From positions 3,906,001 to 3,970,000 of the forward strand of contig NC_018581.1 of the NCBI RefSeq assembly GCF_000143885.2: a stretch of 64,000 bases of DNA, read 5' to 3'. The notes beneath the pieces were generated by a model. That model made no database searches, had not been told where the DNA came from, and saw only the letters and a program-made list of their open reading frames with translations. Numbering within the stretch: position 1 is the stretch's first letter; each line of letters starts with the position of its first letter. This stretch comes from Gordonia sp. KTR9. Its GTDB lineage: Bacteria; Actinomycetota; Actinomycetes; Mycobacteriales; Mycobacteriaceae. A program made the translations under genes and the position numbers. Positions 45,405-56,180 of this stretch are shown one piece after another.

Positions 45405-45428
45405 ACATACAACCAATCGGTTGTATGT
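45405..45428. promoter_or_regulatory. ArsR-type operator
   Basis: ACATACAACC (45405-45414), a 4-bp spacer AATC, then GGTTGTATGT (45419-45428): a perfect 10-bp inverted repeat centred 20 bp upstream of the regulator start. Its place and symmetry suit autorepression of the arsR-SRPBCC pair. Confidence 0.7.
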
Positions 45429-45573
45429 CAAGAGGCTGTTGCGATCACGTCGGGCGCAACCATGGCCACTCTCGTTCGGTGGGCCTTGACTTGTCCCGAC
45501 CACGCCAGCCTGCGCACGCCGTGGCGACACTCCCGTTCGGCACGGCTACACCAGAAACGAAGGACACCCACAC

Positions 45574-46944
45574 GTGACCCGTCAGCTTCACCTCGGTGGA
45601 TTCTTGATCGCCTCCCCCGTCACCCACTCGCACGCCGCATGGCGTCATCCCGGCTCGGTGACGGACTACTTCGGGCCCGACCACTATCACCGGGTGGGGC
45701 GCATCCTCGAACGCGGCAAGTTCGACTTCGCCTTCTTCGCCGACCTGCTCGCCGCACCGGTCCGATTCGGCGGCGATCAGTCCGAACCCTTCCGGCGGGG
45801 CACGCAGGCCGCGGCGACGATCGACCCGAGCCTGGTGGCGGCGAGCATCGCCGCGGTCACCACCCGACTCGGCATCGCGGTCACGAAGTCCACCACCTAC
45901 TTCCACCCCTACGAGCTCGCGCGCGTCTTCGGCTCCCTCGACCACCTCACCCGCGGCCGCATCGCCTAAGACATCGTGACGTCGCTGTCGCAGGCCGAGG
46001 CCCAGAACTTCGGCTTCGACGACCACGTCGGACACGACGAGCGGTACGTGCGCGCCGAGGAGTTCGTCAGCACGGCGATCAAGCTGTGGTCGAGCTGGGA
46101 CGCCGACGCCGTGACCGCGGACAAGGAGTCCGGCGTCTGGGCGGATCCGTCGAAGATCCACACCGTCGACCACGAGGGCACGCACTACCGGACGCGGGGG
46201 CCGCTCAACCAGCCCCGCTCACCGCAGCATCGCCCGGTGCTCATCCAGGCGGGATCGTCGAACACCGGCAAGGACTTCGCCGCGCGATGGGCCGAGGCGA
46301 TCTTCGAGATCGACCCGACGCCGGAGGGTCGCCGTGCCTACTACGACGACGTGAAGTCGAGGGCCGTGAACTTCGGCCGAAATCCCGACCACGTCAAGAT
46401 ATTCCCGTCCTTCATCCCGTTCATCGGTGAGACCGAGTCGATCGCCCGGGAGAAGCAGGCGTTCCACAACGAGCTCGCCGACCCGATCTCGGGCCTGATC
46501 ACCCTGTCGGTCCACACCGACCACGATTTCTCCGCCTACGATCTCGACGCCCCCGTCGAAGACGTTCAGGTGAGCGGCACCCAGGGGCTGTTCGACGTCG
46601 CCCGACGCCTCTCCGAGCGCGACAGACTCACCCTCCGAGACATCGGCAAACTGTATGCGCAGGGAGTTCTGCTGCCACAGTTCGTCGGTACGGCCGCCGA
46701 CGTCGCGGACCAGATCGAGGAGTCCTTCACCGGCGGCGAGGCCGACGGATTCATCGTCTCGAGCGCCCAGACCCCCGGCACCTTCAACGACTTCGTCGAC
46801 TACGTGGTCCCCGAGTTGCAGCGCCGCGGACTGTTCCGCACCGAGTACGAGGGCGCGACCCTGCGCGAACACCTCGGGCTCGGGAGCGCCGAGGAGGACC
46901 TGCCCGCGGACATCCGCGGGGTCGACACCCGGCTGGCGGGCTGA
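45574..46944 (+). pseudogene. NtaA/DszA-type flavin monooxygenase broken by an in-frame stop
   Basis: The frame encodes a 450-residue class of FMN-dependent monooxygenases: LHLGGFLIASPVTHSHAAW, DFAFFADLLA, YFHPYELARVFGSLDHL, then after the break IVTSLSQAEAQNFGFDDHV and RPVLIQAGSSNTGKDFAARWAEAIF. At 45967-45969 a TAA replaces the Trp codon expected in the conserved Gly-Arg-Ile-Ala-Trp-Asn-Ile-Val-Thr. The two halves (131 codons and the remainder to 46944) are in the same frame. A GTG at 45976 has no ribosome site. The N-terminal half alone cannot form the barrel. Confidence 0.85.
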
Positions 46945-46946
46945 CC

Positions 46947-48608
<1,662 letters not shown>

Positions 48609-48696
48609 CGGTCCATGGTCGCACCACGTCGTCGACCGCCCGGAGCCGGCAGACCGGCCCGCGGTTTCCCGACCTGCCCATCGGGTACCCGCCCGC

Positions 48697-49896
48697 ATGA
48701 CCTCAACTCGCGAGACCCGACACTTCGACGTCGTCATCGTCGGCGGCGGAAATGCCGGCCTCAGCGCAGCGGCGCGGCTGCTGCGTCTGGGCTTTCCCGA
48801 TGTCGCGGTGATCGAACCGCAGGCCGTCCACACCTACCGCCCGCTCCTCTCCTACGTCGGCGGAGGTCAGGCGACACTTCGGGAGGCCGAACGCACCCAG
48901 CGATCGGTGACGCCGGACGGGGTGACCTGGGTGCGCGACACGGCCGTGGTCGTCGACGCGGGGAAGCGGACGATCCGCTGCTCCTCGGGTGCCGACATCG
49001 GCTACCGGGACCTGATCCTGGCCGTCGGACTCGTGCCGGATTGCGACGCGATGCCGGGAGTCGATCTCGCGATCGCCGACCGTGCGGTCGCCAGCAACTA
49101 CCTCGACCGCGCCGAACAGACCTGGGACCTGGTGACCTCGATGCCGCGGGGTGGCCGCGCGGTGTTCACCGTCCCGCGCCCACCCGTCAGCTGCACCGGC
49201 ACGACCCTCAAACCACTGTTCCTGGCGGCAGCCCACTGGCGACGCGCGGGCATCCTCGAGTCCCTCGACATCACCTTGATCGTCGACCGGCCGCATCTGC
49301 TCGGCGTCGACGGCCTCGACGCCCGCCTGTCGGAATGCCTCGACGAGCTCGGGGTGCGTGTCCTGCTCGACAGCACCGTCCGGTTGCATCCGGTCGATCG
49401 CCGGGTCACCGTGGTGACCGGCTCGGAGACCCAGGACGTGCAGTACGACATGTTGCATCTCGTCCCGCCTTTCCGGGGCGCCGACCTCGTGACCGACTCG
49501 GGTCTGGCCGGCACTCGCGACCGGGGACTCGTCGACATCGATCCCCACACGCTGCGCCACCGCACCCACGCATCGATCTGGGCTGCCGGCGACGGTGCCG
49601 CGATCGCCACCGACCCGTCGGGTGGCGGGCTGCGGCGCCAGGTCGCGGTACTCGTCGACAACCTCGCGGCCGCGCGCGCCGGCGAAGAACTCACCACCTA
49701 CGACGGGTACACCGTCGCGCCGATCGCAACCGACGCCCACCATCTGATCGCCGCCGAGTTCGACCGCGACGGAACCATCACCTCGTCGCTGCCGTCGGTC
49801 ATCGACCCACTGAAGCCGCGTCGGAGCGCGTGGGCCTTCGACCGCTACGTGCTGCCGCGGTTGTACTGGAACGCGATCTTGCGCGGACGCGTGTGA
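48697..49896 (+). CDS. SQR-like FAD-dependent oxidoreductase
   Basis: 399-aa flavoprotein. The FAD motif is VVIVGGGNAGLSAAARL, and a second dinucleotide-type region lies in the middle. The conserved sulfide:quinone oxidoreductase Cys is in PPVSCTGTTLKPLFLAA. SQR-like wording also includes YRPLLSYVGGGQ and HLVPPF. The other redox Cys usually found in the C-terminal half is not visible. It could oxidise sulfide or act as a related NDH-2-like dehydrogenase. It is divergent from the ABC-F gene. Confidence 0.8.
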   Translation: MTSTRETRHFDVVIVGGGNAGLSAAARLLRLGFPDVAVIEPQAVHTYRPLLSYVGGGQATLREAERTQRSVTPDGVTWVRDTAVVVDAGKRTIRCSSGADIGYRDLILAVGLVPDCDAMPGVDLAIADRAVASNYLDRAEQTWDLVTSMPRGGRAVFTVPRPPVSCTGTTLKPLFLAAAHWRRAGILESLDITLIVDRPHLLGVDGLDARLSECLDELGVRVLLDSTVRLHPVDRRVTVVTGSETQDVQYDMLHLVPPFRGADLVTDSGLAGTRDRGLVDIDPHTLRHRTHASIWAAGDGAAIATDPSGGGLRRQVAVLVDNLAAARAGEELTTYDGYTVAPIATDAHHLIAAEFDRDGTITSSLPSVIDPLKPRRSAWAFDRYVLPRLYWNAILRGRV

Positions 49897-50005
49897 ACCC
49901 ACGTACACACGGTCGATCGGTTCGGAATCGAGAAGCCCTGTTCCCCGCCGCGCACTACCGTGGAAACACCTCGGCCCCGGGGTGACGACCACGAGAGGAA
50001 CGCGA

Positions 50006-50440
50006 ATGGGCAACTCGGGAGGATTCTCCGATCAGGAACGTGCCGCGATGAAGGAGCGCGCCGCGGAACTCGAGAAGGAGAAGACCCGCGGGCGTGGCAA
50101 CAAGAGAGCGGCCGAGGAACTCGATCTGCTCGCCAAGCTCGAGAAGATGGACCCGGCCGATCGCGCGCTGGCCGAACGCATCCACGCGATCGTCACCGCG
50201 ACCGCGCCGGACCTCGCCCCCAAACTCTGGTACGGGCAGCCCGCGTACGCGCTCAAGGGCAAGGTCGTGTGCTTCTTCCGCAGCGGCCACGACGACAACG
50301 AGCGCTATTCCACGTTCGGATTCACCCAGAACGCACACCTCGACGACGGCGGTTTCTGGTCCACGTCGTTCGCTGTCAGCACCGTGGACGCCGAGGTCGA
50401 GAAGACGATCACGACGCTCGTCGCCAAGGCTGTGAGCTGA
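50006..50440 (+). CDS. DUF1801 (YdhG-like) protein
   Basis: 144-aa small soluble protein. After a charged N-terminal helix (KERAAELEKEKTRGRGNKRA) comes the DUF1801 core: APKLWYGQPAYALKGKVVCFF and RYSTFGFTQNAHLDDGGFW. Members have been linked to iron handling, on weak evidence. AGAGGA just upstream supports ATG 50006 over GTG 49982. Confidence 0.8.
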   Translation: MGNSGGFSDQERAAMKERAAELEKEKTRGRGNKRAAEELDLLAKLEKMDPADRALAERIHAIVTATAPDLAPKLWYGQPAYALKGKVVCFFRSGHDDNERYSTFGFTQNAHLDDGGFWSTSFAVSTVDAEVEKTITTLVAKAVS

Positions 50441-50571
50441 CCGTTCGAGGACCGCGGGCAGGTCATTGGGGCCCACCCCTGGCCAAGAGGACTGCGACAC
50501 GGTATATTTCGACGGGTGTTGACTTCCTCAGAAGAAAGATTGGGGGTCCACGTCGTGCGCGGTGAGTGCTG

Positions 50572-51957
50572 ATGCGCCTCCCGCCCACGACTGGAATTCC
50601 TCCCCGCCTCTCCCCCTGGCTCCGCGCCCGTCAATTCGCGGTGCCGCCCTCCATGATCGAAGCCGCCACCGCTGCGCGCCGCGCCGGTGACTGGATCGGC
50701 GCCTGCGCCGCAGCGGGTTTCGAGCCCGATATCGACCTTGCCGACATCCGTCGAAGGTGCGGCCCCGACCTGGCCGAACACCTACGGGACAACCTTCTCC
50801 ATCTCGCCCCCGACCTATTGCGCTGGCATCTGCCGCGAACAGGTCCCGCAGGACACCTACGACCCGGCCTCACCATCGCCTTGGCACGGTACGAGCCAGA
50901 ACACGGAAATCGTTTCGGCACAGTGGGTTCGACGTATCTGGTCGCACGGACCGCACCGCGATGGGCCGACGCGGGCCAGCGAGTGTCGCTGGCCATGTGG
51001 GACGGATCGACGCCCGACCCACACCCCCACCCTCGACCCGATCGCAGATACCGGCTCGACCTGCACCGCCACCTGTGGGACGTCCGGTACACCGGTGAGC
51101 TCCGAATCCGTTGCGGCGCTGACTCTTCACCGTCGACGCCGATCCTGTCCCCGCCTCCCGACCTGCCGGACGGCTGCGCCGTCGAACGGTGGGCGGCCGA
51201 AGCCACTGTGGTGCTCCGCGCCGAGGGGCACCGGTCCGGGTGCGTGCGGATACGGCTCGGAACACATGGAGATCTGTTCCTGCACAATGATATCGACGAC
51301 CCCACCGCTGCTCACTGGGTGAACGACCCGCCGCCAGGGGAGATCCCGACGTTCCCGGTTCTGCCCGACGCCGCGACCAGAACGCTCCCGGACCTCGAGT
51401 TGCTCCGACACGGCGCCATCACTCCCGATCGGTTGCACCCTCTGGTTGCGGCCGCATTGACGCCCGACTCCCCTTCGTCACCCCATCGTCGAAAAGCGCT
51501 TGTCGACAATTCCTATCAGGAGGTTCGATGTCGCGGCGAGCTGCATCGCATCGGGGTCGCGAACGGAGTCCTGTCGGCATTGGATCACGACCGCGACGAG
51601 ATTCGCCGCGAGGGGATGCTGGCGTCCCTCACGGGCACGCCCTTACCCTGTCTGGAGGCGATCGACCGCGCCCATCGTCGGCCCGACTGTCTCACCGGGG
51701 TACAGGAACGACTCGACTTCGGCGACATCGATGGCGCACTCGCAATCGTCGAGCACCTGCTCGGCCCTGAGGCGATCCTGCGGAACGGACCGTTACGCGA
51801 CGCCGTCGAACGCGCTCGCGCTCAGCTGGAGATCCACGACGCCTATCGCGCCGGCAACATAGATACTGTCCCACAACCCATTCCCGGTGGACCCCGCCGC
51901 CGCGGCCACACCGGCCGACGTAGACGCGCACGTCCACGACATGCGACTCATCGCTGA
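50572..51957 (+). CDS. Unrecognised 461-aa protein, first gene of the MoxR/VWA unit
   Basis: I do not recognise this protein. It is soluble, rich in Arg, Pro and His, with no signal peptide or membrane span. The N-terminal 100 residues are helical-looking (MIEAATAARRAGDWIGACAA, PDLAEHLRDNLLHLAPDLLR). The middle has a beta-like region (VSLAMWDGSTPDP, GELRIRCG, GDLFLHND), and the last part resembles short helical repeats (RLDFGDIDGALAIVEHLLGP). The Arg-rich tail ends at 51957. It is 40 bp from the MoxR gene and probably works with it. ATG 50572 is chosen because GGTGAG lies 5 nt upstream. Confidence 0.65.
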   Translation: MRLPPTTGIPPRLSPWLRARQFAVPPSMIEAATAARRAGDWIGACAAAGFEPDIDLADIRRRCGPDLAEHLRDNLLHLAPDLLRWHLPRTGPAGHLRPGLTIALARYEPEHGNRFGTVGSTYLVARTAPRWADAGQRVSLAMWDGSTPDPHPHPRPDRRYRLDLHRHLWDVRYTGELRIRCGADSSPSTPILSPPPDLPDGCAVERWAAEATVVLRAEGHRSGCVRIRLGTHGDLFLHNDIDDPTAAHWVNDPPPGEIPTFPVLPDAATRTLPDLELLRHGAITPDRLHPLVAAALTPDSPSSPHRRKALVDNSYQEVRCRGELHRIGVANGVLSALDHDRDEIRREGMLASLTGTPLPCLEAIDRAHRRPDCLTGVQERLDFGDIDGALAIVEHLLGPEAILRNGPLRDAVERARAQLEIHDAYRAGNIDTVPQPIPGGPRRRGHTGRRRRARPRHATHR

Positions 51958-51997
51958 CGCCGATAATCCTTTCCCTTCCACAACCCGTAGGTGAACC

Positions 51998-53302
51998 ATG
52001 CCCGCACATGCCTCGACCACACTCCCCCGGACCACCGAGTCCGAACCAGACGACGACAACGTTCAGACCGGCAGCGATCGATCCGGCAGCGCTCAACTCG
52101 ACAGGGCCGCCGGATTACTCGCGCTGCTCGAGGAGACGACCACCGAGCAGCGGTCCCATGACCAGCTCGAGGCGCTCACGCTCGCCGTGGCCGCCGACCT
52201 CCCGGTCCTGCTGTGGGGTGAACCGGGAATCGGTAAGACCGCGGCGCTGACGCAACTCGCCGCGTCCCTGGATCTCCCCCTCACGACCGTGATCGCGAGC
52301 GTCCACGAACCGTCGGACTTCTCCGGACTACCCATCGTCGGCGACGACCCGGCGACTCGGGGCGTTCCCATGGCGCCGCCCGACTGGGCCGTCCGACTCG
52401 CCGACGCGGGCCGCGGACTGCTCTTCCTCGATGAGCTCTCCACGGCACCTCCCGCGGTGCAGGCGGCGCTCCTGCGACTCGTGCTCGAAAGACGAGTGGG
52501 CGCACTGCAACTGCCTCCCGAAGTCCGGATCGTTGCCGCCGCGAACCCACCGTCGTCGGCGGCGGATGGTTGGGAGTTGAGCGCACCGCTGGCCAACCGA
52601 TTCGTCCACCTGCACTGGACGCACGACCACGAGGTTGTCGTGCGCGGTCTCGGAGGCACCTGGCCCACGGCGACATTGCCGACCCTGGACCCGGAGAAGT
52701 TCCCCAGTGCTGTTGATTTCGCCCGCCGCGCCGTGTGCACACTCCTGGCAGCGCGGCCCGCGCTGGTCCACAAGCTCCCGGGAAGCCAGACCCGTCGGGG
52801 CGGCGCCTGGCCATCGCCGCGAAGCTGGGCCGCGACGGTGCGACTGATCGCGTTCGCCACAGCCGCCTCCGCGTCATCCGACGTGCTGTCGCTGCTCATC
52901 CGCGGCACGGTCGGCGACGGGCCCGGCTTCGAACTGCTGGCGAGTATCGATCACATGGACCTCCCGGACCCCGAAACGCTGCTCGCCGATCCGTCCGCGG
53001 CCACGCTCCCCGATCGAGGCGACCTGCGTCAGGCCACACTCGATGCTGTCGTCGCGGCGGTTCGGCGCCGACCCGACCGCGACCGGTGGGACGCCGCATG
53101 GGAAGTGCTGGCCGTCGCGGTGCAGACCGGCGCTCCCGACCTCGTGGTGGTCCCGGCGACCACCCTGGCGAGCCTGCGCCGGGACGACTGGCAGATCCCC
53201 AGCACGATCGACCAGCTGGCCGGGGTGGTGTCGGTGTCTCGCGCAGCCGACGACGCCGCCGAGCGGGTCGCCGCTCGACCCGGGCGGGGCCGGATGCGAT
53301 GA
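51998..53302 (+). CDS. MoxR-type AAA+ ATPase
   Basis: 434-aa AAA+ protein with Walker A GEPGIGKTA (residues 74-82), Walker B LLFLDELST (about 141-149) and sensor-1 wording VRIVAAANPPSSAA. The N-terminal 50 residues are acidic and unstructured. MoxR ATPases remodel or load partners that carry VWA domains, and the next gene encodes one, with a 4-bp ATGA overlap. This is the energy-using member of the three-gene unit. Confidence 0.9.
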   Translation: MPAHASTTLPRTTESEPDDDNVQTGSDRSGSAQLDRAAGLLALLEETTTEQRSHDQLEALTLAVAADLPVLLWGEPGIGKTAALTQLAASLDLPLTTVIASVHEPSDFSGLPIVGDDPATRGVPMAPPDWAVRLADAGRGLLFLDELSTAPPAVQAALLRLVLERRVGALQLPPEVRIVAAANPPSSAADGWELSAPLANRFVHLHWTHDHEVVVRGLGGTWPTATLPTLDPEKFPSAVDFARRAVCTLLAARPALVHKLPGSQTRRGGAWPSPRSWAATVRLIAFATAASASSDVLSLLIRGTVGDGPGFELLASIDHMDLPDPETLLADPSAATLPDRGDLRQATLDAVVAAVRRRPDRDRWDAAWEVLAVAVQTGAPDLVVVPATTLASLRRDDWQIPSTIDQLAGVVSVSRAADDAAERVAARPGRGRMR

Positions 53303-54591
53303 CGATGAGGGAGGCACCGGCGTCGACGGCATCGGAGTCGATCTCGGACAAGATCTACGCGGCTCGTCTGCAAGCGGTCCGTGCCCGGCCGTACATGGCA
53401 TCCGCGTTGTACGCCCTGCACCTCGTCGAATCGCCGCGCGTCCCGACCATGAGCGTCGACCGTCACTGGCGCTGCTATCTGTCGCCCGCCTTCGTCGCAA
53501 GCCGACCCGAGGAGGAGATCGCAGCACGCCTGGTACACCTGGTCTCTCATCTCCTCCGGGATCACGCCGCCCGAAGCGACCGGTATGCCGACGACCACGG
53601 CTCCGACGGTCCGTCGGAACGGCTGCGGATGAACATCGCCGCCGACTTCGAGGTCAACGACGACGTATACGGGGACGGACTCATCACGCCCGACGACGCC
53701 GTTCACCCATCCGCGCTCGATCTGGACACCGGATTGCTGATGGAGGACTACCTCCGGTGGTTCAGCCTGGGCCCGGGAACCGATGAGATGGCCTGGCTCG
53801 AGTGCGGTAGCGGAAGCGACGGCCGTCATCGGGACTGGGAAGTGGGACCGGATGGCGCCGACGGTCTGAGCGATCAGGAACGCGAAGCCGTCCGGTTCGC
53901 GGTGGCGACGTCGATCTCCGACCGCGCAGGCGACGTGCCGGCCGGCTGGCGGCGGTGGGCACGCGACGCCGTGCACCCGCCACAACCCTGGCAGGCACTA
54001 CTGGGCGCCGCGATACGAGCCGCGGTGTCGACCTCCGGTGTCGGAGACGACTACACCTTCGGGCGGCCGGCGAGACGGTCGGTGGCGCTGCCCGGCGTGA
54101 TCGTTCCCAGCCTTCGGCGCACGCCACCGAAGGTGAGCGTCGTCATCGACACCTCGGGGTCGGTCAGTGATGCCGAACTCGGCAGCGCCCTGCTCGAGGT
54201 CGCCGCCATCTCGCGCGCCGTGAGCGGCCGGCGTGACCGGCTCACCGTGGTGTCGTGCGACGCCGCAGCGCATGTCGCGCAACCCATCTGCGGTGCGGAG
54301 CACATCCCGCTGAACGGCGGCGGTGGAACCGACCTGCGCACCGGGTTCGACAGCGCCCTGCGCACCCGACCCGACGTCGTCGTCGCACTGACCGACGGCC
54401 ACACCCCGTGGCCGAGTCACCGGCCCGGCTGTCGCACCATCGTCGGCCTCTTCGCGCGCGACCACCGTGCGTATGTTCCGCTCACCGGTTCGCCCGTCTC
54501 CCGATTCGGGGGCGGTGGCGCCCATCCCGTCGGGTGGTCGGCGCCACCCGACTGGGCCCACGTCGTGCGCATCGGCGAGCCGGGTCGGTGA
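53299..54591 (+). CDS. DUF2201-type metallopeptidase-like and VWA protein
   Basis: 430 aa. The N-terminal part (about residues 20-130) matches the putative metallopeptidase region of DUF2201 proteins, but the zinc motif is His80-Leu-Val-Ser-His84, with Leu where the catalytic Glu of His-Glu-x-x-His should be. The C-terminal VWA domain keeps a full metal-ion site: DTSGS (284-288), the Thr in GGGGTDLRTG and TDGH (365-368). It starts inside the MoxR stop codon. It is likely the substrate-binding partner of the ATPase. Confidence 0.85.
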   Translation: MTMREAPASTASESISDKIYAARLQAVRARPYMASALYALHLVESPRVPTMSVDRHWRCYLSPAFVASRPEEEIAARLVHLVSHLLRDHAARSDRYADDHGSDGPSERLRMNIAADFEVNDDVYGDGLITPDDAVHPSALDLDTGLLMEDYLRWFSLGPGTDEMAWLECGSGSDGRHRDWEVGPDGADGLSDQEREAVRFAVATSISDRAGDVPAGWRRWARDAVHPPQPWQALLGAAIRAAVSTSGVGDDYTFGRPARRSVALPGVIVPSLRRTPPKVSVVIDTSGSVSDAELGSALLEVAAISRAVSGRRDRLTVVSCDAAAHVAQPICGAEHIPLNGGGGTDLRTGFDSALRTRPDVVVALTDGHTPWPSHRPGCRTIVGLFARDHRAYVPLTGSPVSRFGGGGAHPVGWSAPPDWAHVVRIGEPGR

Positions 54592-54630
54592 GCGAGCCCG
54601 GTTCGGCGGTCGGGCCGCGACCGGCGGACT

Positions 54631-54676
54631 TCAACTCGACCGATGGACTTCGATCGAAGTCCAGGAGTCGAGTTGA
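54631..54676. repeat. 46-bp nested palindrome after the MoxR/VWA unit
   Basis: Outer arms TCAACTCGAC (54631-54640) and GTCGAGTTGA (54667-54676) flank an inner perfect 18-bp palindrome GGACTTCGATCGAAGTCC (54645-54662), separated on both sides by 4 unpaired bases (CGAT and AGGA). All 19 possible pairs match. It lies 39 bp after the VWA stop. It could be a terminator or a dispersed palindromic repeat; neither is proven. Confidence 0.8.
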
Positions 54677-54738
54677 GGTCTGTCGGTCACGAGGCCGAGG
54701 CGCGCTGGTCACCGGGCTGCAGGACTACTCTGACCGCC

Positions 54739-55116
54739 ATGATCACCGCAGTGCACACACTGATCTACTGCGACGACCCGGAGGCCGCACGCATCTTCTT
54801 CCGCGACGTGCTCGGCTTTCCGCACGTCGACACCGGCGGTGGATGGCTGATCTTCAAGACCGGCCCCAGCGAGATGGGCGCCCACCCGAACGCGTGGGAG
54901 CACGAAGGGACAGCCGGACGCACCGACCAGAAGTTCGACGTGTCGTTCATGTGCGACGATCTCGAGTCCACGATGCGCGAACTCTCGGCGCGCGGCGCGG
55001 AGTTCGCCGGCGCCCCGACCGACGAGGGGTGGGGCGTCACCGTCGGACTCAAGGTTCCCGGCGTCGGCGAGATCACCCTGTACGAGCCGAAATATCCACC
55101 GCCCGCGCTCCGGTGA
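54739..55116 (+). CDS. VOC family protein
   Basis: 125-aa glyoxalase-fold protein: VHTLIYCDDPEAARIFFRDVLGFP opens the first module and FDVSFMCDDLESTMRELSARGAEF the second; it ends VPGVGEITLYEPKYPPP. The ligand and metal are unknown. ATG 54739 matches the family start; the frame is open upstream through the nested palindrome, but that part is not VOC-like. Confidence 0.82.
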   Translation: MITAVHTLIYCDDPEAARIFFRDVLGFPHVDTGGGWLIFKTGPSEMGAHPNAWEHEGTAGRTDQKFDVSFMCDDLESTMRELSARGAEFAGAPTDEGWGVTVGLKVPGVGEITLYEPKYPPPALR

Positions 55117-55226
55117 TCCGTCGGGACCGCTGGTCGAGCGTGGCTCATTCGGTTGCATGAAACGCGACGATCCGGCACGTCGCGCGCGGTAATCTCCCGA
55201 GGTCACCGAGCGCATAGGAGCCGACC

Positions 55227-56180
55227 GTGGGCAGTCCCTACGACCCTAACCAGCCGACCGCCATGGGTCCGCAGGGGCCGCAGCAACCCGGATGGCCGCC
55301 CGCCGGCGGTCACCAACCCGGCGGTCACCAACCCGGTGGGCCGCAGGCGGCTCCGGGTCAGCCCCACTCGGGGCCGTACGGTCAGCAACCGTATGGTCAG
55401 CAACCCTTCGGACAGCAGCCATACGGCCAGCCGTACAACCAGCAGTTCGGCCGGCAACCCCAACCGCCGACCTCTGGCGGTGGCAAGAAGTGGTGGATCA
55501 TCGGAGGCGGTGGACTCGTCCTCGTACTGATCGTCGTCGTGGCGGTGGTGCTGGCTCTGACGCTGAGTGGTGGCGACGACGAGCCGTCGGTTCCCACCGC
55601 CTCAGCACTCGAGCTGGTCCTGCCCGAAGACCAGTTCCCGGACATCACAGGCGATTTCACCACCGAGACGGGTGCCACCGACGACGATGGCAGCACCGTC
55701 GACAATGAGAAGTGCAAGACGCTGGTCGACTCCCAGCAGACCACCGGAGAACGCGCCGAACGCGAGCTCACCGAGACATCGTCGTCGAGCGAGATCCTCT
55801 TCGGCCTCGACAACTACAGCGCGGACGTCACCACACCGGCCGACAGCAGCTACGACGAATTCGACGAGATCCTCTCCGCCTGCTCCTCTTTCACGCTGAC
55901 TCTCGACGACGGCGACGTCCCGGTCGCACTCACCCTCGAGAAGGTGGAGCTGCCCATCGACGGCGACTACAAAGCAGTTCGCATGACCGGCGCGTACGAG
56001 GTCAGTGGGTTCGAGCTCAATCTGGCGGGAATCATCGTGATCGGCGAGGAGCGAGGCGTCTCGTTCTCGGTCACGCACAACACCGTCGACGACACTCCGC
56101 CCGCCATGGATTCCGAGGTCAGCAACAACCTGGCCGAGATGTTCGCGGCGCAGCGACAGGTCATCAAGGACGCCGCTTAG
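55227..56180 (+). CDS. Membrane-anchored protein with Gly/Gln/Pro repeats and extracytoplasmic domain
   Basis: 317 aa. Residues about 1-85 are low complexity with pentapeptide repeats (GHQPG twice, then QQPYG-type units). A single membrane span (about 90-112) follows, and the rest is an exported domain with two Cys (KCKTLV, SACSSF) resembling the mycobacterial PknH-sensor/DUF5642 type. It is probably an envelope protein facing outward. The function is unknown. GTG 55227 is the start. It overlaps the convergent hydrolase by 17 bp. Confidence 0.7.
   Translation: MGSPYDPNQPTAMGPQGPQQPGWPPAGGHQPGGHQPGGPQAAPGQPHSGPYGQQPYGQQPFGQQPYGQPYNQQFGRQPQPPTSGGGKKWWIIGGGGLVLVLIVVVAVVLALTLSGGDDEPSVPTASALELVLPEDQFPDITGDFTTETGATDDDGSTVDNEKCKTLVDSQQTTGERAERELTETSSSSEILFGLDNYSADVTTPADSSYDEFDEILSACSSFTLTLDDGDVPVALTLEKVELPIDGDYKAVRMTGAYEVSGFELNLAGIIVIGEERGVSFSVTHNTVDDTPPAMDSEVSNNLAEMFAAQRQVIKDAA
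55310..55440 (+). repeat. 15-bp coding repeats (GHQPG/QQPYG units)
   Basis: Two 15-bp copies of GGTCACCAACCCGGY in tandem near 55308-55337 are followed by four degenerate 15-bp units encoding QQP-Tyr/Phe-Gly between about 55383 and 55442. Such tracts can change length by slippage. Confidence 0.6.

Noticed and set aside
45976..46944. Separate functional gene starting at GTG 45976
   Set aside because: There is no ribosome site and the product would lack the first part of the barrel; it is the 3' half of the broken monooxygenase.
50503..50524. TATATT and TTGACT as promoter elements before the 461-aa gene
   Set aside because: Neither has a partner hexamer at proper spacing, so no promoter can be assigned.
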